Of a DNA stretch of 64,000 nt, positions 41,779 to 50,698 are shown piece after piece. A program made the translations under genes and the position numbers. Location: positions 782,001-846,000 of the forward strand of contig NZ_CAHJXM010000002.1 of assembly GCF_903645295.1 (NCBI RefSeq). The letters run 5' to 3'. Below the pieces are notes generated by a model. That model saw only the letters and a program-made list of their open reading frames with translations, ran no database searches and was not told the DNA's origin. How positions within the stretch are numbered: position 1 is the first letter of the stretch; every line of letters starts with the position of its first letter. Origin of the DNA: Bacillus sp. Marseille-Q1617. Lineage in GTDB: Bacteria; Bacillota; Bacilli; Bacillales; Bacillaceae_B.

Positions 41779-42834
41779 ATGAATAGATTCATAGGAAAAC
41801 GATGGTTTAAAGATCAAATATCTTTTTTAATAGATTTATCAGCACTGAAAAAAGTGACAGTACTGGGAGTTTTAGTGCTGCTTGTGTTAATTGTCAGTAC
41901 AGGAATAGGGGATATGAAGATTGCCCCTTGGAATGTAGTAAGTGTCTTTTTTGGTGGGGGTACCGGTCTTGAACAGCTGGTCGTGAAAACGTTCCGGCTC
42001 CCGCGTATCATCATCGCCCTCCTTGCAGGGATGGCACTGGCAGTAGCTGGCGGCATTTTACAGGGGATGATCAGAAATCCGCTTGCTTCCCCTGATATCA
42101 TCGGAATCACCGGCGGTGCGGGAGCAGCGGTTGTTGCCTTTTTGACGATATTCAGCAATGAAGATGGTACGCTGCCGGTCAGTATTCAATGGATGCCTGT
42201 GGCGGCGTTCATAGGTGCAGCAGTTGTCGCATTTTTGGTTTATTTTCTTGCATGGAAAAAAGGAGTATCCCCTGTCAGGCTTGTCTTGATCGGTATCGGG
42301 ATATCGGCCTTGACGCAGGCGGTGACTACACTTCTGATGATCATGGGTCCTATTTACAGGGCGAGCCAGGCAAATATCTGGATTACCGGAACAGTGAATG
42401 GATCTGATTGGCAGGATGTAGGAATCCTCTTGCCATGGAGTATCGTGTTCATTCTTATAAGCTTTTTCATCACACGTCAATTGAATATCCAGGAACTTGG
42501 GGAGGAGCTTGCCAAGGGAGTGGGAGGACATGTTCAACGGCAGAGGTTCTTTCTTCTTCTGATGGCGACGGTTTTGGTAGGCGGTGCCGTTTCCTTTGCC
42601 GGCGGCATCGGCTTTGTCGGCTTGATGGCTCCTCATATGGCAAGAAGAATGGTAGGGTCTTCGTATGGGGCATTGCTTCCGGCGTCTGCCTTCATCGGGG
42701 GAATCCTAGTGATGCTCGCTGATTTGATCGGCCGTACGCTATTCCTGCCTCTGGAAGTTCCTGCCGGTGTATTTACCGCTGCGATCGGTGCACCATATTT
42801 TATCTATCTGCTATTTAAAACGAGAAATTCTTAA
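41779..42834 (+). CDS. Iron-siderophore ABC permease (FecCD family, YfhA-like)
   Basis: 351-residue second FecCD permease. TFRLPRIIIALLAGMALAVAG near residue 72, NPLASPDIIGITGGAG near 102 and GGIGFVGLMAPHMARRMVG near 280 are visible. It begins one base after the stop of the first permease, with AGGAAGGGG before ATG 41779; the longer open frame upstream overlaps that gene and is unlikely. Together with its neighbour it forms the membrane channel of the siderophore importer. Confidence 0.92.
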   Translation: MNRFIGKRWFKDQISFLIDLSALKKVTVLGVLVLLVLIVSTGIGDMKIAPWNVVSVFFGGGTGLEQLVVKTFRLPRIIIALLAGMALAVAGGILQGMIRNPLASPDIIGITGGAGAAVVAFLTIFSNEDGTLPVSIQWMPVAAFIGAAVVAFLVYFLAWKKGVSPVRLVLIGIGISALTQAVTTLLMIMGPIYRASQANIWITGTVNGSDWQDVGILLPWSIVFILISFFITRQLNIQELGEELAKGVGGHVQRQRFFLLLMATVLVGGAVSFAGGIGFVGLMAPHMARRMVGSSYGALLPASAFIGGILVMLADLIGRTLFLPLEVPAGVFTAAIGAPYFIYLLFKTRNS

Positions 42835-42849
42835 GGAGTTGGCCTCAAT

Positions 42850-43665
42850 ATGAGCATGCTGCAAACAAAAGACTTGACCCTGGCTTATGGTGAAAGAACG
42901 ATCATCGATGAACTGAATATTGAAATTCCAAAAGGGGAAATCACCGTATTCATTGGTGGAAACGGATGCGGAAAATCAACGCTGCTGCGTTCCATCGCAC
43001 GGTTATTGAAGCCGAAGCAGGGGTCTGTTCTTTTAGAAGGTGATGCCATTGCCAAGTTGTCGACAAAAGAAGTCGCGCGTAAAATGGCCATTCTTCCTCA
43101 GTCGCCGACAGCTCCTGAAGGACTGACCGTCCTGCAGTTGGTAAAACAGGGGAGATATCCCCATCAAACGTGGCTGAAACAATGGTCGCATGAAGATGAA
43201 GAAATCGTCCAGAACGCTCTCAAGGCAACCAAAATGGAAGAACTGCAGCATCGCAAAGTCGATGAATTATCAGGCGGACAGCGCCAGCGTGCCTGGATCG
43301 CACTCACCCTTGCACAGGATACGGATATTATTCTTTTGGATGAGCCCACTACTTATTTGGATATGACTCATCAAATCGAAATTCTTGATTTATTGTTTGA
43401 ATTAAACGAGAAAGAAGACCGGACGATCGTCATGGTACTGCATGACTTGAACCTTGCCTGCCGCTACGCCCACAATATTGTGGCCATCCGCGATCAGAAA
43501 ATCTATTCGCAGGGAAAACCCGAGACGATCATAAGCTGTGAGTTGGTGAAAAATGTCTTTGACATGGACTGTCAGGTAACGAGCGATCCGTTATTCGGCA
43601 CCCCGCTTTGTATTCCGTTCGGAAAAGGCAGATGCATACTCAAGCAGATAGGTGAACCGGTATGA
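42850..43665 (+). CDS. Iron-siderophore ABC ATPase (YusV/FhuC-like)
   Basis: 271-residue ABC ATPase. Walker A GGNGCGKSTLL is near residue 36, Q-loop LPQSPTAP near 84, signature LSGGQRQRAWIA near 138, Walker B DIILLDEPTTYLDM near 160 and switch HDLN near 198. YusV of B. subtilis energises several siderophore importers. TTAAGGAGTTGG precedes the ATG. The stop shares ATGA with the reductase gene, so reduction is coupled to import. Confidence 0.94.
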   Translation: MSMLQTKDLTLAYGERTIIDELNIEIPKGEITVFIGGNGCGKSTLLRSIARLLKPKQGSVLLEGDAIAKLSTKEVARKMAILPQSPTAPEGLTVLQLVKQGRYPHQTWLKQWSHEDEEIVQNALKATKMEELQHRKVDELSGGQRQRAWIALTLAQDTDIILLDEPTTYLDMTHQIEILDLLFELNEKEDRTIVMVLHDLNLACRYAHNIVAIRDQKIYSQGKPETIISCELVKNVFDMDCQVTSDPLFGTPLCIPFGKGRCILKQIGEPV

Positions 43666-44435
43666 AGATTGCTTCCTTAACGGATGAACAATGGGCACTC
43701 TTGAATCAGTACCGCTTTCAAAAGTGGGATCCGTCGGATTCAGATGGAACCGAGGCCAGTCTGCTTTTAGAGGATGGTGAAATGGTCCGATATTTGGAAG
43801 ACCGCTTCTCAGTGATGGGAGCGGATGATCTAAAGACAGCCGGGTCCCTTTTTATGAAGCGTTATGCGTTTGTGGCAGCACTGGGGATGCTGGCGATGAC
43901 TTTTTGGAACAAGAAACTGAACGTTTCACCGGAAAATCTTTTGCTCGTTGATCACGTGAACGATAAGGGTTTGTGGCTGCCGCAAATCTGCTTGAAGGAT
44001 TCGAGCGTACAAGAATTTACGTCCTGGTCTGAAAAAGAAGAGTTTATCCGTTCCCTGTTCAGTGAACACCTTGATCCATTCATCGGAGTGATGAAACGCT
44101 CCGTTAAGCTTTCAAATCTTATCCTGTGGGAAAATATTGCTGTCTATCTATTCTGGATCTATGAAAGTGACGCGTTGACTACGGATGAGTATGCGTTTGA
44201 GAGAAGAGACCATGATTTTGCCCAGTTATTAAGCAATGATAACAGTCATTGGTTCGGCGCGTATCATAACAATCCCCTGAACAGATATTATACTGAAAAA
44301 GTTCGTGTCGAAGGTCTTGAGGATAAAATCCGCGTGCGGAAGACATGCTGTTTTTCCTATCGATTAGAGAATGGCGAGCAATTTCGCTGTAAGAGCTGTC
44401 CGCAGACTTGCAAGGTAAAGCGGATGGCTTACTAG
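43662..44435 (+). CDS. FhuF-like ferric-siderophore reductase
   Basis: 257-residue cytoplasmic protein of the IucA/FhuF-related reductase family, which frees iron by reducing the ferric siderophore. The C-terminal iron-sulfur motif is KTCCFSYRLENGEQFRCKSC: a CC pair, 12 residues, C-x2-C. The E. coli FhuF spacing is 10, and a further CPQTC extends the cluster here. ATGA coupling with the ATPase gene. Redox partner unknown. Confidence 0.85.
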   Translation: MKIASLTDEQWALLNQYRFQKWDPSDSDGTEASLLLEDGEMVRYLEDRFSVMGADDLKTAGSLFMKRYAFVAALGMLAMTFWNKKLNVSPENLLLVDHVNDKGLWLPQICLKDSSVQEFTSWSEKEEFIRSLFSEHLDPFIGVMKRSVKLSNLILWENIAVYLFWIYESDALTTDEYAFERRDHDFAQLLSNDNSHWFGAYHNNPLNRYYTEKVRVEGLEDKIRVRKTCCFSYRLENGEQFRCKSCPQTCKVKRMAY

Positions 44436-44466
44436 AGAATATACTATAAACTGGAGGTTCTGATTC

Positions 44467-44730
44467 ATGAGCGAATTTCCGAAACAATTTGACGCGCTGC
44501 TGGATAAATACACCGAGCTGCTCATTGGAGAGTCTTCTCCTGAGAAAAAAGAAATGGTGAGCCAATATGCACTCTACACGTTCATTGCCAAAAACATGCC
44601 GGCACTCGTGAAACATTGGAACTCACTTTATCCTGACGGGAAAGAAGAAATGAAGAAAATCGTCGGTGAGATTAAAGTATTGAATGAGGCTCACCGGGAT
44701 GAAGTGAACCGGAAGAAGAAGGATGAATAG
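44467..44730 (+). CDS. DUF2573 family protein (YusU-like)
   Basis: 87-residue soluble helical protein (FPKQFDALLDKYTELLIGESSPEKKEMV, then PALVKHWNSLYPDGKEEMKKIV in separate helices). It matches B. subtilis YusU, which likewise lies next to the siderophore ATPase gene yusV. Function unknown. CTGGAGG lies before the ATG. Likely the last gene of the iron operon. Confidence 0.8.
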   Translation: MSEFPKQFDALLDKYTELLIGESSPEKKEMVSQYALYTFIAKNMPALVKHWNSLYPDGKEEMKKIVGEIKVLNEAHRDEVNRKKKDE

Positions 44731-44756
44731 ACGGTTTTTGGCTGATAGATGTTGAA

Positions 44757-44785
44757 AGTACCCGGGGATGGGTGCTTTTTTTTGT
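44757..44785 (+). terminator. Intrinsic terminator of the iron-uptake operon
   Basis: Stem agtaccc / gggtgct with a 6-base loop, followed by eight or nine T. Confidence 0.8.
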
Positions 44786-44882
44786 GGATTCAGCCCCTTG
44801 GTATGAGGCAGGAGCTGGTGATAGAGTGTTGTTCCGGTCGGGGTATAAATCGAGCCCGTCCCGGTCATTTTGCCCTATTCAA

Positions 44883-44912
44883 AAAGCGACCCCCGAAAAG
44901 GAGGTCGCTTAA
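44883..44912 (-). terminator. Intrinsic terminator of the coat-protein genes
   Basis: Stem aagcgacc / ggtcgctt with an internal loop, just downstream of the minus-strand coat gene ending at 44919; A residues at the left give a T tail. Confidence 0.75.
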
Positions 44913-44918
44913 ACAAAA

Positions 44919-45278
44919 CTACTGAAGCTGTCCTCCGCTCGCACTCCCGTATGGAAACTGGGAAGAATACTGTTGATGCTGTTGATAGGACTGCTGGATT
45001 TTTTGGCTGTCTTCAGCTTCAAGCTTGTACCAGCCTTTACGGAACATTTCATTATACAGCTCGCGCTGGGCGTTTTGCGTTTCGTTGAAGATTGTCAATA
45101 AGTCTTGATACAGCGCCTGATGACTTGCTTCATTAAGAGCTGTGCAATAAGAAGCGGTCATGTATTTTTCATGCGAAAGGACATCTGTAATGAAATCGCG
45201 ATCATTCATTTGTGGAGTGGATGGGACTTGTGTCTGCGGGTTCTGGATTTTCTGCTGGTTTTGATTCTGCTGGTTCAT
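44919..45278 (-). CDS. CotF-like spore coat protein
   Basis: 119-residue Coat-F family protein. Gln/Asn-rich N-terminus (MNQQNQNQQKIQNPQTQ), then MNDRDFITDVLSHEKYMTASYCTALNE, the conserved four-helix ferritin-like core start, and a Gln/Tyr/Ser-rich tail. Expected in the spore coat, made in the mother cell. It lies 16 bp after a second, shorter Coat-F gene, probably one operon; AAGGAGACG precedes the ATG. Confidence 0.85.
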   Translation of the reverse strand: MNQQNQNQQKIQNPQTQVPSTPQMNDRDFITDVLSHEKYMTASYCTALNEASHQALYQDLLTIFNETQNAQRELYNEMFRKGWYKLEAEDSQKIQQSYQQHQQYSSQFPYGSASGGQLQ

Positions 45279-45294
45279 ACGATTCGTCTCCTTT

Positions 45295-45561
45295 CTACAT
45301 CATGCCTTGGTTTTGGTTTGACGTGTTCAAGTGGGTCAATAATTGTTCGTAATGGCGCTGATGCATTTGACCGCACTTATCGAGTTCTGCTTTAATTTCC
45401 TGATCCTGGCACTGAGTGGCAGCAAAGTGACATTTTTTCATGGCAGTCAAATTCCATGCCAGCATGTCATTCAAGTAGAGTGAATCCTTTGTCGTTAACA
45501 TTTGCGGCGGCTGCGTATATGCTTGCTGCTGATTACCTTGTTGAGGTTGTTGCTGCATCAT
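45295..45561 (-). CDS. CotF-like spore coat protein, short (YusN-like)
   Basis: 88-residue Coat-F family protein: Gln-rich start (MMQQQPQQGNQQQ), then TTKDSLYLNDMLAWNLTAMKKCHFAA, a helix typical of the family, and TQCQDQEIKAELDKCGQMHQRHYEQLL. In B. subtilis yusN, a coat-protein gene, neighbours fadM and the fad operon as here. AAGGAGG precedes the ATG. The second coat gene follows. Confidence 0.83.
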   Translation of the reverse strand: MMQQQPQQGNQQQAYTQPPQMLTTKDSLYLNDMLAWNLTAMKKCHFAATQCQDQEIKAELDKCGQMHQRHYEQLLTHLNTSNQNQGMM

Positions 45562-45804
45562 TTATTCCTCCTTGATGTTTGTGAAATGATGGGTCCATCG
45601 ACCTAAAGTGCTTTATGCAGGATAAAACAATTTTCAGGCTTTAACAAACGTTATTCTGCCTAATTTCATGCAGGTTATGCACCGCTTACAAATTTCGATA
45701 ATATTCTACTAAGAAAGTAACAAAAGTATATTCAAAATGTTTAATAGGTGATAAAATGTTGGTAAACAGAATACTACTCGAAACCTTTTTCTTTTTATCA
45801 AATA

Positions 45805-45819
45805 AGAAAACGTTTTCAT
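45805..45819 (+). promoter_or_regulatory. CcpA cre site before fadM
   Basis: AGAAAACGTTTTCAT contains the perfect palindrome GAAAACGTTTTC and fits the cre consensus WTGNAANCGNWNNCA closely. It lies about 40 bp before the fadM ATG, over the promoter region, so glucose repression is expected. The rest of the 45562-45856 gap shows no other element. Confidence 0.78.
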
Positions 45820-45856
45820 AGTATGATATATATGTTTTTATCAGGGAGGTAGCAAC

Positions 45857-46777
45857 ATGGAGCAAGCAATGCGTAATTTCTTTTTATTCCTTTCTAAAAA
45901 CAAGCCAATCACCAAACTGGCTAAGAAATATGGCCTACGTTTCGGGGCGGCGAGATTTGTTGCCGGTTCATCAATCGAGCAAGCGGTCGAAGTCATTCGT
46001 GAATTGAATAAACAGAATCTTGTGGTAACGATTGATTATTTAGGTGAGTTTGTCGATAACGTAGAGGAAGCCAATGAAATGGCCCTTGAATGTGTGGAAG
46101 CTGTCCGTGCAATCGGCAGAGAGAAATTGAGATCTCAATTATCGCTCAAGATGACCTCAATGGGACTTGATCTTAAAGAGGATGTCGTGACGAAGAATAT
46201 GAGGATGATCCTCGAGGAAGCAAAGAAACATGATGTCTTTGTGACTATCGATATGGAGGATTACTCACGCTGCGGCAAGACGCTCGAAATCTTTAAGACA
46301 CTGAAATCAGAATATGACAACGTCGGTACTGTCATTCAAGCCTATCTTTATAGAACAGAAAAGGATATGGAAGAGTTAAATGCGTATTCCCCGAATCTGC
46401 GTCTTGTGAAAGGGGCTTATAAAGAATCGCCTAAAGTTGCCTTTCCTGATAAAAAAGATGTAGATGAGAACTTCAAGAAAATCATCAAGATGCATATGCT
46501 GAATGGAAACTATACGGCCATTGCCACTCATGATGATAACATCATTGAATATACAAAGAAGCTTGCTGAAGAACATAATATTCCGCGTGATCAGTTCGAA
46601 TTTCAGATGCTCTTTGGCATTTGTGTAGAGCGTCAGCACGAACTTGTGAAGGAAGGCTACAAAATGCGCGTGTACGTCCCGTATGGTACGGACTGGTACG
46701 GCTATTTCATGAGACGTCTGGCTGAGCGCCCGGCTAACGTGGCATTCGTTTTAAAAGGCGTTATGAAAAGTAAATAA
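45857..46777 (+). CDS. fadM: Proline dehydrogenase (FadM/YusM)
   Basis: 306-residue PRODH-family TIM barrel oxidising proline to pyrroline-5-carboxylate with FAD. Family blocks: VVTIDYLGEFVDNVEEANEM near residue 57, DMEDYSRCGKTLEIF near 133, VIQAYLYRTEKDMEEL near 157, RLVKGAYKESPKVAFPDK near 180 and C-terminal YGTDWYGYFMRRLAERPANV. Homologue of B. subtilis YusM. AGGGAGGT precedes the ATG; a cre site overlaps the promoter. No pyrroline-5-carboxylate dehydrogenase gene is next to it. Confidence 0.92.
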   Translation: MEQAMRNFFLFLSKNKPITKLAKKYGLRFGAARFVAGSSIEQAVEVIRELNKQNLVVTIDYLGEFVDNVEEANEMALECVEAVRAIGREKLRSQLSLKMTSMGLDLKEDVVTKNMRMILEEAKKHDVFVTIDMEDYSRCGKTLEIFKTLKSEYDNVGTVIQAYLYRTEKDMEELNAYSPNLRLVKGAYKESPKVAFPDKKDVDENFKKIIKMHMLNGNYTAIATHDDNIIEYTKKLAEEHNIPRDQFEFQMLFGICVERQHELVKEGYKMRVYVPYGTDWYGYFMRRLAERPANVAFVLKGVMKSK

Positions 46778-46783
46778 TCGATG

Positions 46784-46819
46784 AAAACTTCACGGATATT
46801 ATGTCTGTGAAGTTTTTTA
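46784..46819 (+). terminator. Intrinsic terminator after fadM
   Basis: Stem aaaacttcac / gtgaagtttt with a 13-base loop running into T. Confidence 0.82.
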
Positions 46820-46965
46820 TGAAGGATAGTTAATGCTGAGTGATGTCGGTCCAGATAGGTGTGAATCATTAGGACAAGCTGAATTCAATAAGCACATCAA
46901 TTGTTACAACTTTCACAATATAGTATAATTATTCTTATCATCATTCTTTAATTCGAGGCGATCAC

Positions 46966-48639
46966 ATGGATTTTTCGATTGAAAATGTTTCAATGCTTTT
47001 AGCCCTCCTGCTCCTTATTGGTGTCATTTTTGCCAAGTTTTCCTCACGATTGGGAGTTCCTTCATTAATTCTCTTCATTGCAGTAGGAATGATCTTAAAT
47101 ACCTACTTTTTCTTTGATAATGCTCATATCACTCAATTTATAGGAACCATCGCCCTGATCATCATCTTGTTTGAAGGGGGTCTCCAGACGAAGTGGAGCA
47201 ATATAAAAAGTGTCTATAAACCAGCCCTGTCACTGGCTACAATCGGGGTACTGGTCACAACTCTATCCATCGGCATTGCAGCTAAGTTCATATTGGACTT
47301 GAACTGGCTTGAGGGGATGCTGTTCGGCGCAATTGTAGGTTCGACCGATGCTGCTGCCGTATTTTCTGTTTTGGGGAACAAAAATATCAAATCAAGAATT
47401 TCATCCACCCTCGAGGCAGAATCGGGTAGTAACGACCCGATGGCGATCTTTTTGACTGTAGCCTTTTTGCAGTTGATTCAAATGCCTAATTTGAATCCAT
47501 TCAATTTAGTATTATCCTTCTTTTGGCAGATGGGGATGGGGCTTGTTCTGGGTGCCCTATTTGGAATGATTTCTGTGTGGATCATCAACAAAATCAACCT
47601 GGACTCTTCCGGTTTGTATCCCGTCCTTTCGGTTTCACTCGCTATTTTGACATATGCCCTTACATCGATCATCGAGGCCAGCGGTCTGCTTGCCGTTTAT
47701 GTCATGGCGATTATTGTAGGAAACCAGGAATTAACCTACCGCCATTCGATCATCAAATTCAATGAAGGTTTCGCCTGGATGCTGCAGATCGTCATGTTCA
47801 TCCTTCTGGGCCTGCTCGTGTTCCCGCAGCACCTTCCCGGAATCGCACTGCAGGGAGTTCTTTTGTCTGTTCTCCTGATTTTCGTTGCGAGACCTTTAGG
47901 TGTTTATATCAGCCTTGCTTTTGATAAAAGCTACAATGTGAAGGAGAAATTCTTTATTTCGTGGGCGGGACTGAAAGGGGCGGTGCCGATTGTACTGGCA
48001 ACGTTTCCAATGGTGGCAAATTTGGAAAACAGCGAAATTATCTTTAACGTTGTCTTCTTCGTCGTTCTATTATCCGCCCTTGTACAGGGGACTACGATTA
48101 CCCCTTTGGCTAATTTCTTGAAGCTTGCCGGAAAAGATAAACCTCCGCTCGCTCACACGCTTGAGCTGGTCAGTATCGGAAAGACAAACAACGAAATGAT
48201 TGAAGTTCATATCAATCAGGATGCCTATATCACCGGAAAGGCAATCAAGGAAATCGAACTTCCGGAAAAGACGTTGATTTCAGCAGTCATCCGGAAGAAT
48301 GATTTACTCACTCCGACAGGGGATACGGTCATAAAGGCTGAAGATACATTATATGTACTTGCGAATAAAAGCCAGCGTAAACACATTAACCAGCTGCTGA
48401 ATGCCAAGAAAGAATCTCAGGAAACCAGAGAGGGAGACGGCAACGGCAAGAAGTCTGAAGAAGCCGCCGTTCCCCATGAACATAACATGGACAGGAAACC
48501 TGAGGAATCCGGCACATCTTCACATGAAAATGGAATGAAGCTTGATGACCCTCAACATGTTAATTTGAAAGAGCATAACAACCCAGATCAGACAGAATCC
48601 GAAACCGGCACAGACAGCCAATCAGAAAGCAGATCATAA
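46966..48639 (+). CDS. Potassium/proton antiporter, CPA1 family with TrkA-C domain
   Basis: 557 residues. The Na+/H+-exchanger domain has about 12 hydrophobic segments in residues 1-390, with GSTDAAAVFSVL near 128 and ESGSNDPMAIFLT near 152 carrying the ion-binding Asp residues. A TrkA-C/RCK-C regulatory domain follows at about 400-480 (IEVHINQDAYITGKAIKEIELP). The final 70 residues are an unusual, very hydrophilic acidic tail (EEAAVPHEHNMDRKPEES). Most like NhaP2/YjbQ-type K+/H+ antiporters. A single gene with its own terminator. Confidence 0.9.
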   Translation: MDFSIENVSMLLALLLLIGVIFAKFSSRLGVPSLILFIAVGMILNTYFFFDNAHITQFIGTIALIIILFEGGLQTKWSNIKSVYKPALSLATIGVLVTTLSIGIAAKFILDLNWLEGMLFGAIVGSTDAAAVFSVLGNKNIKSRISSTLEAESGSNDPMAIFLTVAFLQLIQMPNLNPFNLVLSFFWQMGMGLVLGALFGMISVWIINKINLDSSGLYPVLSVSLAILTYALTSIIEASGLLAVYVMAIIVGNQELTYRHSIIKFNEGFAWMLQIVMFILLGLLVFPQHLPGIALQGVLLSVLLIFVARPLGVYISLAFDKSYNVKEKFFISWAGLKGAVPIVLATFPMVANLENSEIIFNVVFFVVLLSALVQGTTITPLANFLKLAGKDKPPLAHTLELVSIGKTNNEMIEVHINQDAYITGKAIKEIELPEKTLISAVIRKNDLLTPTGDTVIKAEDTLYVLANKSQRKHINQLLNAKKESQETREGDGNGKKSEEAAVPHEHNMDRKPEESGTSSHENGMKLDDPQHVNLKEHNNPDQTESETGTDSQSESRS

Positions 48640-48663
48640 TCGAAACCAGATTTTTAAAATAAA

Positions 48664-48706
48664 AAAAATGACCACACATTTGTCTGCTATGTGTGGTCAT
48701 TTTAAT
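48664..48706. terminator. Bidirectional intrinsic terminator
   Basis: Stem aaaatgaccacaca / tgtgtggtcatttt with an 11-base loop between converging genes. Confidence 0.88.
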
Positions 48707-48726
48707 GTGAGGATCAACGACATTGG

Positions 48727-49674
48727 TTATGCTTTCACTCTCAACTCATATCGGTGAAAAAGAAAGCCAAAGAAAGAAGCAAGCACTTGCTGAAAGAGCA
48801 TGCCGATCACGACTGGGACCGCAACGGCAGCGGGAAAATATTGAACCGCGATGACAGCCCCTGCACTGATGTTCCTCATTCCCCCGGTGAACAACAGGCT
48901 TGCTTTGGTATCCCTTGTTTGTTTAAGCAGGCTGCCAAGCAGCCATGCCAGCGCGAAACCAGAGATGGCAATGAACAGCACGGTGAAAGCAATCAGGAAC
49001 AGTTTAAGACTGATATCTTTTAAATAAGGAGCGACAGCGGAACTATTGATGGCAACGACCACACCGATTCCGATTTTTGTAAAAGGGGATAAATGTTTCC
49101 CGACTGTGTCCTTGATACTTCCTTTTGTCAGGTGATTACAAAGCATTCCGATAATGGATGGAATCACGACCATCCACAATAAACCGTTCATGATGCTCCA
49201 GCTGTCCATTTCAACCTTTTGTCCGACAATCATAGACAGGCTTGCCGGCACGATGAAGGGGGAAAGGATTGTATCGACGAGAATGATGGATAGGGCGAGA
49301 CCGATATTCCCCTTATAAATGGTCACCCATACGAAGCTTGTGATTCCGGTCGGAATGACCATCGCAAGCAGTAATCCCGTCACTGTCAGCCCATCCTCCG
49401 GAAAGACGATGCTTCCCATCCCGAACGCCCAAAGCGGCATGATGATATGAAGGATGAGGAGCGATGTCAAAAGGGGGAGCGGGAATTGAACCGCCCGCTT
49501 AACGGAATGGAAATTCGAGCTCAAGGATCCGGAAAAAGTCATAAATGCGAATACCCAAGGCACGATGAACGTCAAAGGTGATAAATAGGGAGCAAACAAT
49601 ACACCGAGCAGCACAGCCGAGGGTGTAATGAAGGGCATAAGCTTCTCCAATTTCTTATTTAATACCTGCAGCAT
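48727..49674 (-). CDS. Bile acid:sodium symporter (BASS) family transporter
   Basis: 315-residue membrane protein with about nine to ten segments. FAFMTFSGSLSSNFHSVKRA near residue 40, IPTGITSFVWVTIYKGNIGLAL near 107-128 and LFTGGMRNISAGAVIAVQYFP near 258 are BASS/YocS-type motifs. It imports an organic anion with Na+; the substrate is unknown. GAGGAG precedes the ATG. A single gene on the minus strand. Confidence 0.87.
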   Translation of the reverse strand: MLQVLNKKLEKLMPFITPSAVLLGVLFAPYLSPLTFIVPWVFAFMTFSGSLSSNFHSVKRAVQFPLPLLTSLLILHIIMPLWAFGMGSIVFPEDGLTVTGLLLAMVIPTGITSFVWVTIYKGNIGLALSIILVDTILSPFIVPASLSMIVGQKVEMDSWSIMNGLLWMVVIPSIIGMLCNHLTKGSIKDTVGKHLSPFTKIGIGVVVAINSSAVAPYLKDISLKLFLIAFTVLFIAISGFALAWLLGSLLKQTRDTKASLLFTGGMRNISAGAVIAVQYFPAAVAVPVVIGMLFQQVLASFFGFLFHRYELRVKA

Positions 49675-49756
49675 ACCAAACGCTCCTCATAATGAAATAG
49701 AATAATAGAAACATCATATCATTTTTGGGCTTGGTTTATCCCGTCATCTGATTTGA

Positions 49757-49792
49757 AAAAACGACCACTCCTGGATGGGAGGGTCGTTTAGG
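49757..49792 (-). terminator. Intrinsic terminator of the YczE-like gene
   Basis: Stem aaacgaccactcc / gggagggtcgttt (small bulge), loop of about 5, with A residues at left for a T tail on the minus strand. Confidence 0.78.
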
Positions 49793-49801
49793 AGTCAATT
49801 T

Positions 49802-50431
49802 CTATTCAGTTGGAAGCGCTGCTTTAGAAAACGATTTTTTCTCGAACAACTGTTCAAAAATCGGATACATATACTGTACGACGAATCCTAATAGAACCGT
49901 TACAAGAATCGTCCCGATCCCGATGTCACCTTTAAATAAGAAGGCAAGTGTCAATGCAAATCCTTCAGAGAGGATCCGCGAGTTTCGAAGATTCAAACCG
50001 AAACGGGTATGAATCGCCACCATAAGCGTGTCCATTGGGCTTGCAGGGAATTTGGCCTGAAGGTAAATGGAAACACCGATCCCAACTGTCATGATTCCGA
50101 TTGCAAGGGCGATGAACTGATTGACCATCATCACAGGAGCAAAGTCAGCCAACACAATCAAGAGCCAGAAATCAATTAACAATCCAATAACAAAAATCGT
50201 CAGTGTCGCAAGTACGTCCGGACGCTTTTTCATAATGACCGCATTAAGTATGATCAACACGATACCGTTAATGAATACCGCCGTACCGACCGTGATGCCG
50301 AACATTCTCGACTCACCCACGGCAAGTGCATCCCACGCAGAAGCCCCAAGCCCCGATTTGATGATCAATGAAACACCCATCGTCAAAATGAATAATCCTA
50401 TAGTGAAAAATACTGATCTGCGAATCATCAT
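49802..50431 (-). CDS. YczE/YyaS/YitT family membrane protein
   Basis: 209-residue integral membrane protein with five hydrophobic segments. TMGVSLIIKSGLGASAWDALAVG near residue 17-39 and YLQAKFPASPMDTLMVAI near 130 are the repeated G(A/S)xxWDxL-type motifs of the YczE/YyaS group. Function is not known for the family; possibly transport. AAGGAGAG precedes the ATG pair. A single gene; a periodic repeat array lies upstream. Confidence 0.83.
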   Translation of the reverse strand: MMIRRSVFFTIGLFILTMGVSLIIKSGLGASAWDALAVGESRMFGITVGTAVFINGIVLIILNAVIMKKRPDVLATLTIFVIGLLIDFWLLIVLADFAPVMMVNQFIALAIGIMTVGIGVSIYLQAKFPASPMDTLMVAIHTRFGLNLRNSRILSEGFALTLAFLFKGDIGIGTILVTVLLGFVVQYMYPIFEQLFEKKSFSKAALPTE

Positions 50432-50698
50432 CGTATTTTCTCTCCTTATCTGTAAACGTTATCAAAAGACTGTTGGCTGGACACCTCTAAGATGTTGAAG
50501 TAAGAGGTCTGACAACCAAACACAATACACTTAGTTTACTTCATAACGTACAGGGAAGCAAAGTTAATTTTTGCATTTCAGCATATTTAATTCGTTTTAT
50601 CTGGGTTGGGCACTTTAGTGCTTTATTGGAGCGAGGGACGGGCCTTTGGGGGAACAGGTGTGATTGCAGAAGGGGAATGTTTTTCCAAATATTACTTA

